From contig JAGFBZ010002268.1 of assembly GCA_018398805.1 (NCBI GenBank), positions 1,178,001 to 1,242,000 on the forward strand: a DNA stretch of 64,000 nucleotides, read 5' to 3'. The stretch's first letter is position 1. Each line of letters starts with the position of its first letter. A program made the translations under genes and the position numbers. Below the pieces are notes generated by a model. That model had not been told where the DNA came from. It did not search any database and saw nothing but the letters and a program-made list of their open reading frames with translations. Of this stretch, positions 12,107 through 22,828 are shown piece by piece. The stretch comes from Hirundichthys speculiger (taxonomy: Eukaryota > Chordata > Actinopteri > Beloniformes > Exocoetidae).

Positions 12107-13134
12107 AAGGGTGTAACTTTGAGTTGAACATTGGGGGGGTTGAGCCACCGCGGACACTTCCGAAACATAACGAAAGAGGTATGATATTTGGGGGGGGGGG
12201 GGGGGGGGGGGCTGGTTTAAATTATTGGGTGGGTTGCAAGTTGCAACCCACCCACCCCCCCCCATAAATTACGCCTATTCGTAGAAAAGCAACCCCCACT
12301 GCCATACTCAACACACAGAGACGCCAAGGGCTCCGAGCTGGAAGGGGTTCCAGGACACCGCTGATATTGGTTCTTTTGTCAACGACAAAATGACTGAACT
12401 GCTTTAGACACTGCAACGACGATAAGTTGGAAACCCCCCGCATAGGGTCCCCACTAGCTGTCACTGCCTAGTGTGTTAAGGGACCCCCAAGACACGGCTA
12501 ATATTGATCCATATCAATGACACAACCTGAAACCTCCATAGACACTGCAGCGAGATATTTGGAACCCCCCCTAATAGGGCCCCGACTGCCCATGGCCGGC
12601 TTTCTTCAGTACTTCAAACTCAATCTGTCAGGATACGCAAAAAGGAAAAAAAAAACAAGAAGATTTAAAGAAAAAGAGAACGGGAAAGTGCTAAATTCAA
12701 ACGTGTATAATCTGACATTATTAAAAAAAAAAAAAAAAAAAGGTTATGATTCCTCTTTATCCCAGTCTAGTCTCATGAAGCACAACTGCACATGACATGT
12801 TTACTGCGCTTTAGCCTAGCTTATTTAAACAGTAATTAACAGTAAGATAACCAGTAACTAATTTGTATTTGGAGAGAGTGATATCATATGTCTTGAATTT
12901 TCTGCATGTCATGTGATATTTTTTTTCTTGATTGTGTTTTTGTTAAACTTTGCACGTTTCAGTTGTGTTTGTTATGTTATATTGTATATTAAGTTTTCTT
13001 ACATCACTGTGCACCTCTGTTATTTAATATAAAAGATTTCTGGATTGAATGATCTTCTTGGTGGTTTTGGAGTGGTAGGGCCCCCATGCTCACTCTTGCC
13101 TCGAGCCCCCAAGGTGACTAGAAACGCCCCTGTC
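12107..13134. mobile_element. Possible DNA-transposon remnant with poly(G) run and palindrome
   Basis: The left boundary CAAGGGTGTAACTTTG and the right boundary (minus strand CAGGGGCGTTTCTAGTCACC) look like diverged inverted ends of the CAGGGGCGT class. No target duplication is clear. Inside are a run of about 22 G (12190-12211), a 13-bp-arm palindrome (12227-12253), several C-rich tracts and poly(A) at 12721-12740. No coding capacity is recognised. Confidence 0.4.
12227..12253. repeat. Perfect 13-bp-arm palindrome with one-base centre
   Basis: GGGTGGGTTGCAA at 12227-12239 is followed by a single G and its exact reverse complement at 12241-12253. It can form a tight hairpin or cruciform, and it lies 16 bases after a long G run. 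Confidence 0.85.
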
Positions 13135-13137
13135 AAC

Positions 13138-13170
13138 ACTCACACACACGCACACGCTCGCACACACACG

Positions 13171-13202
<32 letters not shown>
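13138..13202. repeat. (CA)n microsatellite
   Basis: An imperfect CACACG tract that becomes a pure CA repeat to 13202. Confidence 0.95.
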
Positions 13203-14149
13203 TGATCCTCTCCAGTATTATGAGAGGCTGTCTGACAGATGGACATACAGATGGACGGTAATACCTTATTGACTTTGTTGTTGGGATAGTTAAGTAAATT
13301 GATTTAATCACTTGTATTTAAGACTATATTAGATACTGTAGATTGATATTGTTTGTGTAGGCAATAAATGAAGATAGGAAGAGCAGGTAAAGCCTTCTTC
13401 TGTCTTATTGGGGGGTTGTAGGCACAATAATGTCTATTCCCCCTAGCCATGGGCAACATTTTTCTCCTTCAGTGAAGTAAGACCAGCAAAAAATACAATG
13501 TCAAAACATTTGACTTTAACAGCGTTAACGTATGATTAATTACATAAACTTTTGCAAGTCTTTTGTGAGTGGTGGTTCAGTCTAAAATGGGAATTGTTTA
13601 AAAAAAAAATAAAATCCTAATTTTAGCCCTCAGTAAAATAACTGATGATTTCTTCTCTTCTGATGATAGTGAAAAATAAAAGCAACATTGAAATTTGTAA
13701 AAATTTCATCCGTTTTTCTAAGAAGTTATTTTCTTCAAACATCTTTTGTGACAGCAGCTGTGCAAGTTGACATACCCTGGGCAATTATGTGTCCACACAC
13801 CCTCTTATTTTCTTGCTCATTCTAACATAAAATTCATATCATAGTTTATAAGTTAATAACACAAAACATTTCATATGGAGCTCCATAATTTCAGACAAGG
13901 TATAGAGCTATATAAAAGGCTTCAACAGACTATTAGTATTATCAGTTATTATCATTATTATTTGTTATTATCATTAATTATTATCAGTTGTAACGAGTTA
14001 CCTTTTAATGAATTCAACTTTGGCAAAGGGTCATATTGATCAGTTTGTACAGTATTTGTAAATAACAAATAGTGTTCAATTCCCTATAGTTTCTATCTCT
14101 GTGGCTACGTGAGTTTATCAGGGTATGTGGTTTCCAGGTAAAACCTGAA
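13203..14149. other. AT-rich spacer, no recognised feature
   Basis: No exon, RNA gene or transposon end was recognised. TTATTATC-type simple sequence occurs at 13930-13990. Confidence 0.55.
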
Positions 14150-14477
14150 GTGATTCATGCCTTTTCCTGCTGTCCCAGGACGTGTCTAACGCATCCCAAC
14201 TGCACTTTACGAGGAAGTCCCGCCCCTTTTTCACATCCAATTGGATGAAACATAAACGGCCGCGCATATTTCCGTCTGATTGGTTCAATGGCCTGTCAAT
14301 CCAACTGCTATCAGAGTTTACGGTTAGGCGTCAGGTGGGTGAAACTGTTCTCGTTGTAATAAGGACCACGGAGAAGATATACTTAATTTGTCTGAACCTT
14401 CTGTGAAGTGTGTGCACTATTTGCTAACTTCCTGTGGCAGAGGATACATTAATAGCAGGACCCGACACGCTTAAAAA
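14150..14477 (+). promoter_or_regulatory. Candidate TATA-less promoter and 5' UTR
   Basis: GC-richer than its surroundings, with a GC box (CCCGCCCC at about 14219), a CCAATTGG inverted CCAAT (about 14236) and a TGATTGGTTCAATGG double CCAAT-type site (about 14278). These lie 180-260 bases before an ATG in good context. Spaced CCAAT and GC boxes without TATA are typical of vertebrate housekeeping promoters. Inferred from sequence only. Confidence 0.5.
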
Positions 14478-14525
14478 ATGAAGAGCCTCAAGTATCGATT
14501 GAAAAAGCACGAAGTTACCATCACA
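14478..14525 (+). CDS. Candidate first coding exon of an unrecognised gene
   Basis: ATG at 14478 in context AAAAAATGA opens 16 codons, MKSLKYRLKKHEVTIT. A strong donor, GTAAGT, follows in phase 0 at 14526. The peptide is basic and helix-prone, with no signal peptide. I do not recognise the protein, and no second exon could be identified in the next kilobases, so the intron may be long or the call wrong. The promoter-like elements upstream are the main support. Confidence 0.4.
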
Positions 14526-17500
14526 GTAAGTTGTTAACTGTTCCTTGCCTGGTTTTTGCTAATATCCCGTTTCACATTGTTGGAGGAGCTAGTTATGTGT
14601 TGATGCTCGATACTAATGACAGATGTTGTGGATTTACTCTGTGTATTATTTGTGATACTTTTAACAGCGGTCATGTTACCACGGTGTTGTAGTCCTGCTG
14701 GAAAATCCAGCGGCAACAACTTCAAGCACCTGCAACTCTTTGTGAGTTGGGAATGTGGCCCAACACTTATAAAACAAACAAAACAAAAATGCTCTGCAGT
14801 CATCAAGGTTCATGTTGTTATGACCTGGCCTAAATATAGAACAGAGGACTGTGTGGTTGTGGTGAATCACAAAACAGTTGAGAAAAACAGCTCCGCAAAT
14901 CAATGCAGCGAAGTTTCTGTTCTTATCACAGCAGACGCTCGCGACCTGCTGGAAACGCTTAACACTGAGCTTCCTTTTGTGTGTTTTTATTTACACACTG
15001 GGACCGACCCCCTTGAATCCATCAGATTTTGACCTTTATTGAATAGTCCAACAACTAAATACTCGCTCACTGGTTCATTACGTGCATCGTGCTAAATTTG
15101 GGGCAGTGAATTCAATGTTTGTAATCTCAGAGGGAAAAGAAAAGATCTTTTATCAACATTATGACTGCTTTTAAGGTCGCAGAAGGCCGAGAGCTGTTGA
15201 ATTGTGTTGGTTTTGTGGTATTTCTATGATCAGTTTTCACTCATCACTTGTATTAACAAAGATATGACAGCACAATTTAAAGCTGAGTCTCGTCATTCTC
15301 ACTCATTAAATTCATGAATTAGGATTTCCACAAAAGATTAATGCTCTTAAGATAATAGTAGTAATAATAATTCCAGGAGAGGCCTTGTTTTCTTGTTCTA
15401 TTACTCAAAGATATTCAAATATTTCATCAATATCTACAAGTTTCTTCCACCTATACGTTATTGATGAGTACCAGACATTTTTAATTTTTGTCAGAAAGAT
15501 AGCTACATAAAATCACTATTTTCAAATATTTATATATTAATTTTGTGTGCACCAGTGGATCATTCTAGCTAATTGCTTTATACTTATTGCTACCTGCAGC
15601 TACAAAAATGAAAACAAAATTGATCAACACCTCTTTTTAGACTGCATTGGCTTCATATCCTTGTGTATACTCACTTGAAAGTAAGCCGGCAACAAATTAT
15701 TGAAGGTTTGAATAAAAGTTTTACTTGAAATCCTTTCATTTGTCAATTAAGTGTTGTAATTGGCCACTGGGACTCCAAAGCACCATGGATACACAGTAGT
15801 TTAATCAGGAATGCTACAGTCTTCATGTGTGCTGTATGAGTGCCGCTGTCCGATGAGCTGAACCACACAGAAAATTGTTGGACCTTTGATTTTCATCTAG
15901 AAATTGTGAACCTATTATTTTACAAAATGACAGAATTTATTATCCACAATCCAGTGACCTGCAATTTTCAGTCATTACAATTCCACACAGTTCAGCCTGC
16001 TGTGGCTGTTTGGCACAGTGCTCTGTTTTCAGCCCCCATCCATTAGCATAAGAAAGGCACACAGCCCATACAAATGTTGCATGGTAAAGTATCAGACCCC
16101 CTTTTTTATTGTGAAAAGCAGCCTTTTAGGAATTGAAATGGTATGTATGTGCTTTGATGGCTTGTCTCACTTTCTCAGCCAGAGGCAGAGACTGCCATTT
16201 AGAAAAATAAGGAAACCATCTGTACCATTGTTTTGTACTATTTATTCAAAAGTAACCATAGGAGGAAAAGTTCAAGATGAGCCGTGTCGAGGAAACCGGC
16301 GTGGCATTTATACAGGTCTATGTGATGATTTCATAACATTCTCATTGTATTTTCCTATAAATGTTGATGCCAGAAGAGAAACTAGATGGTAGGTCTCAGA
16401 TATAACTGAAGCTCTAAGCTCGTTGTTAATGTATAGATACATATGCTGTACTTTATTTATAATGTATGTACTGCCAAAGGTAATAGCTCAGTTGTCATTG
16501 TGAACAAGTCAAAACACTTGATCCAGCTTTGTCCTTAAACTTGATGCCATGAAACAGTGATCAGTCAATCACGGTGGCATTAGCTGAGCATGATCATGCT
16601 TGACTGCATATATTTTAGATGCATGCTTTGCTCATTGTTACACAGAGTCTGGAAGGTAAGTACACTCAATCCTAACTGGTGGGGTGACTAATAATTACAA
16701 AAAACATCAACATTTTTCAAGTGGGAGAGGCAAGAGGGAATTCAGAGGAAGCTTGCTTCAAATATGAGTTTAGTAGCCAGAGAAAACAAAATCTCCTTTC
16801 ACTCCCTCCACAGTTTGTCATCAAATTAACTTTCTACTTATTAAGTTGCTTGCTTACTTTAGAGGATCTCAAAAGGCACTTTAAATTTTTCCTGACTTTG
16901 TCTTTAAGACTAGAGTTTTATTGTATTCATCGTTGTTCTTCAATGGAGTGGTTAGTTTGTAAAGTATTAGAGCTTATTTTTGCTGAGGAATGTCAAATAT
17001 GTTATCTAACTGTAGAAGGGAGCTGCAAAAACAAAGCTGAAATGTAGTGGTGAGGATTCAGAATGGCAAAGCAGTCACTTAACGCTGGCTGAAGATTTGA
17101 AGCAAGGGCTTGGTTTCTGTTGGCTCAAGTTTCTGCTTCTCTTCTTTGCTGAGGCCTTTTATTCTTGTGAGGGGGGTTAATTCCAAGGCTTTTCATAAGT
17201 ATCATTGCATATAATTGCCTTACACTTGCAGTGGGAAAGAGGCAATGATTTATTCTTATTTTGGCATATTATGACCCAGGATATAAATACATATGTTCGT
17301 GATGTATCATGTTTTCTTTGGAGCATCAATTAATCACTACTTTTGCAAAAGTTAAAAATGATTGTAAAATGTCGATTGCAGTTTCTTTTGACCCGCCAGT
17401 AGAGAAAAACAGACAATCTTTACATCACAGAAAGTAGAAGCAGAAAATTGACAATTTCTTCTGAATGTGAGGTCATGTTTTTCCCCTCGTAGATAAAATT

Positions 17501-18737
17501 GCTACACAGACTTTCAGTATTTTTTTCAGAAAAATAAAATTGGTGTTATAGCAGCATCGTATACAAACATCAAGCCAAGTAAAGTGAAATGCAAAGCCCA
17601 GGTACATTTGCCAACCCATTCAAATATTTATTTTGAAAAAGTTAATGGTCCACAATGATGAAATCTTATGTTTTTTGCAAAGCTGCACACAGTGCTTACA
17701 ATCAGCACCCCTTTCAGTCTTGTTTTTTCTCTTCCCCATGTTCACACCCATAACAGTGGCTACTGATACGCCCACACGTGAAATGGCAACATGATCATAC
17801 TCTTTTACTGACCTTTTGGATTTTATAAAAGCATGTTGTGCATTTTCTAACAACCATTTTAACTAATATCTGCTATTTTCGATGGAATAAAACTTGTTCC
17901 ACCCTTCTGCTGACAAAGAAGAGGACGGTCATGTATTGTAGCATTTCCATAGAGTTGAATTCTGTTGCTGTTAGTTTGGGTGCAGCTAGTTTGACCAAGT
18001 CCATGTGATGACTGAGAAGGCTACAGTCTGTTCAGTGAGTGACAAAGAGCTGCATGACAGCTGACAAAGATATGAACTCACGTTCATTTCTTGGGACATG
18101 AAAACTGAAGAAAAAAAAAGGTGAATTCATTGATTTTATGGACCAGTAAAGGTTTTGAAGAGGCAAAGTGATTGCACTGTGTGAACTGGTCTTTGGCCGT
18201 GGAAGGGATGTGACTCAGAACCAGCATTTCTTTTTGAATGAGAAGGAATAACTTAGATCTTCAGATTTTCTATGAAGGAAAACTCTGAACAAAATATTAG
18301 TCATGATTTTACATCCTGTAAAACGCCTGAAAGCAAACTTAAAGCTTCAGCAAGTGTTTATCTTCAGAATTTCCTGGTTAATTTTAGACAAGTCTGCACT
18401 GTACCACTCAGTCACTGCTTGTTGTCACAGCAAACAACTGCATAACCAGTGGGAGAAATCTGCTTTGTATTACTTACATTCTACTCCTTGGAACTGAATA
18501 TTGTGAAATGTTCTTTGTCTATTCCTTGTAGACTTTATTTATGCTGGTGCTATGACTGTAGGAATTTTCTGTTTTAGATAATAATTGTGAAATATCTATC
18601 TTCTCAAATAAAATAAATTTATAATGGTCTAACTGAATATGAAAAGACCTGAGAGCAAAAGCCCTTTCACACTGATAGTTGATATTGGCACAGTGGGTTA
18701 GAACTGTTGCAGTAAGCACCACATCAGTGTTCACTTT
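14526..18737. other. Long non-coding stretch, probable intron or spacer
   Basis: About 4.2 kb, AT-rich, without recognised transposons. Open frames (such as 14616-15032 and 16018-16392) show no family similarity and no convincing exon structure. Confidence 0.5.
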
Positions 18738-18935
18738 TTTTCTTTTTAAGATTTTGTGGCTCTAGTGGCCTTTATTTACACTGGACAGAGACAGGAAAAT
18801 GGAGCAGAGAGAATGGGGAAGACATGCAGCAAAGGGTCGCAGTCTGGGAGTCGAACCTGCAACTGCTACAGGAGGACTGCCGCCTCTATATGTGGGCTGC
18901 CAGCTTTAAACCACTGAGCTATCCAGCAGCTCAAT
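18738..18935 (-). mobile_element. tRNA-derived SINE
   Basis: On the minus strand the element begins with a tRNA-like head. It has an A-box-like TAGCTCAGTGG (complement of 18911-18921) and a B-box-like GGTTCGACTCCC (complement of 18846-18857). A body including GCTGCATGTCTTCCCC follows, then a tail with AATAAAGGCC. Flanks with similar TGTT(C/A)ACTTTTT sequence (about 18728 and 18934) suggest a target duplication. It resembles a widespread teleost SINE and is not a functional tRNA gene. Confidence 0.8.
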
Positions 18936-19109
18936 GTTAACTTTTTCATTTTTCGTGATTCAATTCACGTCATTCCCAAGGCTTACTTGTAAGGTCTTCC
19001 AAAGTGTGCATGTGTCTACTTCCTTCTGGGCTTCTTTTACTTTCCTCATTCTTCCGCAGTGTCTCACATTTGTCCATATGAGACAGGCTCCATAAGGCCA
19101 AACAAAATC

Positions 19110-19330
19110 ATTTTCACTTCAGCTCAAATTGATAGTATAGTGCCAGTTCACAACAAAAGTCATTTCAAGGCACTTTACAAAGAGAGCAAACAAGTTCAGA
19201 CCAGTCCAGTTGTAAAAACCTTCTTAGGCTTTGCTATCCACAACCACATTTCCAGTGGCCTGCTGCAAGGACTCAGCAGACATGAGGTTGGAGTGTACGT
19301 GGTGGTCAGGTTGTTCCTTGTATGCAGTTT
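19110..19330 (+). repeat. 5' part of a common teleost interspersed repeat
   Basis: The phrase around AGTGCCAGTTCACAACAAAA and CAAGGCACTTTACAAAG matches the start of a repeat common in spiny-rayed fish genomes. The other end of that repeat (GTGGCAAGGAAAAACTCCC) is seen separately at 60233. This copy is truncated and decayed. Confidence 0.55.
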
Positions 19331-19717
19331 GTCTCACACCCCCATGAAACAAACTTCATTCTCATCCCTTCCCGGAGAAAAAAATCATAAGTTTGGAGTT
19401 GGAGTTCAATTTAAAGTTTTAGATGATTTGACTGGAACAGAGAGGACACCTATTCTTTTGCTGTCTACTATAGAAATGAAAAAAATAATCCAGTCCCTGC
19501 TGGGTAGATTCTCAAACTGTAAGAGTCTTCCTGTGAATAGTTACACTGTGACTGGGCCAAGAAGCCATGTGACGGTAGTCAGTAATAACTATAGGGCACA
19601 GGGTGCAGAGTAATAAACGAAGCCAAAGGGTGTCATGAATTAAGAATTGTGGAACTGATCCCCACCCTCCCCTTCCTTTTTTTTTTTTTTTTTTTTTGAA
19701 ATATTAGTTAATCTTTG

Positions 19718-20523
19718 TCAGTAACCCTGGAAATAATCATTATGTCCTGTCGTTTTAGGGTCAAAATTGTCCTTCAGACGATTAGATATGTCCTGTTGGA
19801 GACTAAGCCGGGCCCTGCGGATAGATGACCTGTTGATGGTGAAATCCTGAATGTCATTTCCAAGGCTTCTGGCGGTTCGCAGCAAGCACAAATGTTGCCT
19901 TTCGATCAGATAGCTTTGTTCTGTCCAAAGTAGCAGCCAGTTCAGGGCTAACAATGTTTTTTCGAGCCCTTTTTGTTGGTTTGGAAGGGGATTGCAGATC
20001 AGCTGCAGGCCGCACATCATAATTCACAGAATCATCATCAATATCTTCCTCCTCCGCAGTGCTATCTTCTGAAGCAGTCAATGCTACTGTTTCATCCATC
20101 AATATCTTCTCTCGTTGTGCTTGTTGCAGCCTTTTGTGTTCTTCACCTTGCCTTTGTGTTCTTGTTGTTTCCTTTGAGTTCGGTGTCATATCACGGTGTC
20201 CTTTTTCTCTCTGGGCAAGAAGAAAATCTCTATCTTCTGGATTTCTCACAAGAATGAGAGCATCTTGGTGTGCAATATCAAACAAGTCTCTACGACTGCT
20301 CTACGAAGGCTTGTACATTGGACTGCTGAGTCTCAGAAGTTCTCTTGGCATTTTTCTTTAGCTTCTGCCATTTGTCATGAAGTGTTTCCAGTTGTTTTAT
20401 AGCATGATGTTCAGGACGAACGGGAATCCTTGCCTTGTCCCAGAACACCAAGACTTCTTTGATTACCGCTATTGCACTTTCATGTATAGTGTTTTTCAAT
20501 GTTTTATGGTGACATAACAACAC
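19718..20523 (-). pseudogene. Broken N-terminal fragment of a transposon-like protein family of unclear class
   Basis: Three minus-strand frames give one consistent protein-like series. 20523-20290 contains KEVLVFWDKARIPVRPEHHA and ETLHDKWQKLKKN. 20285-about 19870 contains LFDIAHQDALILVRNPEDRDFL, an acidic low-complexity patch and PTKRARKNIVSPELAATLDR. The third frame to 19718 contains NDIQDFTINRSSIRRAR. I recall the phrases FDIAHxDAL, KRARKNIVxPxLAAxLDRTK and NRSSIRRAR from a multi-copy family of large uncharacterised, probably transposon-encoded proteins of invertebrates; this is memory, not a search. Only the N-terminal third is present, with at least two frame breaks. Just beyond its 3' end (19680-19697) lies a poly(T) run, a poly(A) tail in minus-strand orientation, so retrocopying is possible. 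Confidence 0.45.
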
Positions 20524-20863
20524 ACATAAAACTTGCTTCTTGGAGGGTAATTTTGTTCCAGTTATTTTGGTCTCTTTGGACCCAAGTAACCACCAAAGCA
20601 GACTTGCTTTGTGTTGCTTTTGCCATTGTCTCAGCTCTCACTCTATTGTTTCACTCTATTGTTGTTCGTGCACATGAAGTGCTCTTCCTTTGACAGATGA
20701 ATCACAACTAAAACAGAACTTGCTATGGAAATTGCTCACATCATCGTGTTACTGGGAAATACCGGATTCAGCAAATCAGGTCAGCAAATAAGCATTATAA
20801 ATTAGCATGGATAATATGGAATTCCTGTTGGAATCAATTTTATGCATGTTCAGCATGAATATA

Positions 20864-21528
20864 CAGTGATCCCTTATTTTTCATGGTTAATGGGGACCGG
20901 CGACCCCCGCGAAAATCAAAATCCGCGAACTGGAGCCAGAGCCCCCCGGAGCCTAAATAATGTGTTTAAAAACCGCAATAAAGTAGCGAGGCACTGCAGC
21001 AAAACAAGACAAAGGCTCATCTGTGGTCTTTTTGTTACCTTCACAGCCTCTGGTCTCCGAACCATAGTGAAGAAACCGCTGGTATTGTGCTATTTTTGGC
21101 TCGTGAATTAGCGGGTAACAAGCTAACAACAACATGAAGAAAAAGTCAGATTTTCTCTGCATAGAACGGGCACTTGATTCTGGCACTGCAGGAACTTGTA
21201 ACATCACACAGGTTGTATTCAGTTCCTGTCGGTTAACAGAGAATGCAAATCTATACACACTGGGCTGCTCTTTATGCTCAATTCACTTTACATCTAACTC
21301 CCGTTTTCATTCTGCCGTCCCACGACACACACACTCCATTACCCATAAGGCCACCTTCTTAAAGGGGCTAGGCTGGCTCACAACATTGTTGCTGCGAGAG
21401 AAGGTGCACAACATCCTGTGATGTTTTCATGATTTTTTCTTGATATTTTATTATATTATATATTTCTGAAAAATCCGGGAATAACTAAAACCATGGAACT
21501 TAAAGCGCAAACTGGCGAGGGATCACTG
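20864..21528. mobile_element. Tigger/pogo-like MITE
   Basis: The ends CAGTGATCCCT and AGGGATCACTG are inverted repeats flanked by TA on both sides (20862-20863 and 21529-21530), as in Tc1/mariner-pogo elements. Subterminal CCCGCGAAAATCAAAATCCG is typical of Tigger-like ends. No transposase remains in the 665 bp. Confidence 0.75.
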
Positions 21529-21905
21529 TAATGCAAATTGTGTCATGGTCAGGTAAGTCCAATGCTGACATAAGCACACATTAATGATCATTATTAAGCC
21601 ATCAAACATGTTTGCACAAATTATCATAACATGTGAAAACTCCCAAATATGCACAGAATATGTCAAACTTCAAAGGTGTTGAGCGACCGCTAAATAGTAA
21701 TCAATATTAATACAAGTTTGCCCACTTTTTTTTTCATTTATCCTAACATATTGGTGGGGTGACAGCATGAAACTTTCAAAAGTTGAAAAATAAGGACCAC
21801 CCTACTGCAAATATGAGTGACTTTGTGTCTAACAAAATGCCGACAGAGGTCACGGTAACAGGCCTTTAATAGCAGTTTCTGTATCTTCTCACGGTCTTAA
21901 AATAC

Positions 21906-22656
21906 ACTATAGTGCCAAAAGTATTTGCTCATCCATCCAAATTATCAGAATCAGGTGTTCCAGTCACTTCCATGGCTACAGGTGTATAAAATCAAGCACC
22001 TAGACATGGCGGACTGTTTCTACAAACATTTGTGAAAGAATGGGTCTCTGAGGAGCTCAATGAATTCCAGCATTGAACTGTGATAGGATGACCACCTGTG
22101 CAACAAATCCAGTCGTGAAATTTCTTTGCTCCTAAATATTCCAGTCAACTGTCAGCTTTATTATAAGGAAATTGAAGTGTTTGGGAACGACAGCAACTCA
22201 GCCATGAAGTGGTAGGACACGTAAACTGAGGGAGTGGTGTGCAAAGAGGTCACCAACTTTCTGCAGAGTCAATCACTACAGACCTCCAAACTTCATGTGG
22301 CCTTCAGATTAGCTCAACAACAGAGCAGAGAGCTTCATTAATGGGTTTCTATGGTGGAGCAGCTGCATCCAAGCCATACATCACCAAGTACAATGCAAAG
22401 CCTCAGATGCAGTGGTGTAAAGCACACCGCCACTGGACTCTAGAGCAGTGGAGGCGTGTTCTCTGGAGTGAAGAATCACACTTCTCCATCTGGTAATCTG
22501 ATGGAAGAGTCTGGGTTTGGTGGTTTCCAGGAGAACGGTACTTGTATGACTGCATTGATCCAAGTGTAAAGTTTGGTGGAGGGGGGGGATCATGTTTTGG
22601 GGTTGTTTTTCAGGGTTGGGCTTGGCCCCTTAGTTCCAGTGAAAAGAACTCTGAAT
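21906..22656 (+). mobile_element. 3'-truncated Tc1-family transposon with decayed transposase
   Basis: The left end begins ACTATAGTGCCAAAAGTATT and the same 5' sequence occurs again at 54643. Decayed frames show Tc1 transposase motifs: HWTLEQWRRVLWSEESHFSIW, then VWVWW, then VKFGGGG and GLGPLVPVK. Stops and frameshifts interrupt it. It ends abruptly at about 22656, where a hAT 3' fragment begins. Confidence 0.8.
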
Positions 22657-22794
22657 GGGTCCATATTGCGGGTCCATTCGGGTTTGGAACCCGGACTTAT
22701 GATAATGGCTTGGGTTGAGTCGGTTTCGTGGTCGAATTTTTACAGGTTCCATTTGGGTCCGGGTTCCATGAAAGTGGACCCGTGAAGACCTCTA
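22657..22794. mobile_element. 5'-truncated copy of the GAAGACCTCTA hAT element
   Basis: This 138 bp segment matches the right-hand 130-140 bp of the complete element at 53851-54594, including the end GGACCCGTGAAGACCTCTA. Its left part is missing and it abuts the broken Tc1. The junction therefore reflects a deletion or recombination rather than a clean insertion. Confidence 0.7.
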
Positions 22795-22828
22795 AGTCAC
22801 ACTAATAAGGTGTAGTTGAACATAAAGT

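Noticed and set aside
13045..13311. Frames across the CA repeat
   Set aside because: Thr-His and Val-Cys repeats are translations of the microsatellite.
14616..15032. 138-codon + strand frame after the candidate first exon
   Set aside because: It lies inside the presumed intron, has no acceptor in a suitable place and shows no recognisable domain.
16018..17047. Two + strand frames of 108-124 codons
   Set aside because: No conserved domain, splice context or codon bias; AT-rich chance frames.
19059..19613. 184-codon + strand frame
   Set aside because: It includes the 5' part of a known interspersed repeat and has no protein-family likeness; probably a chance frame.
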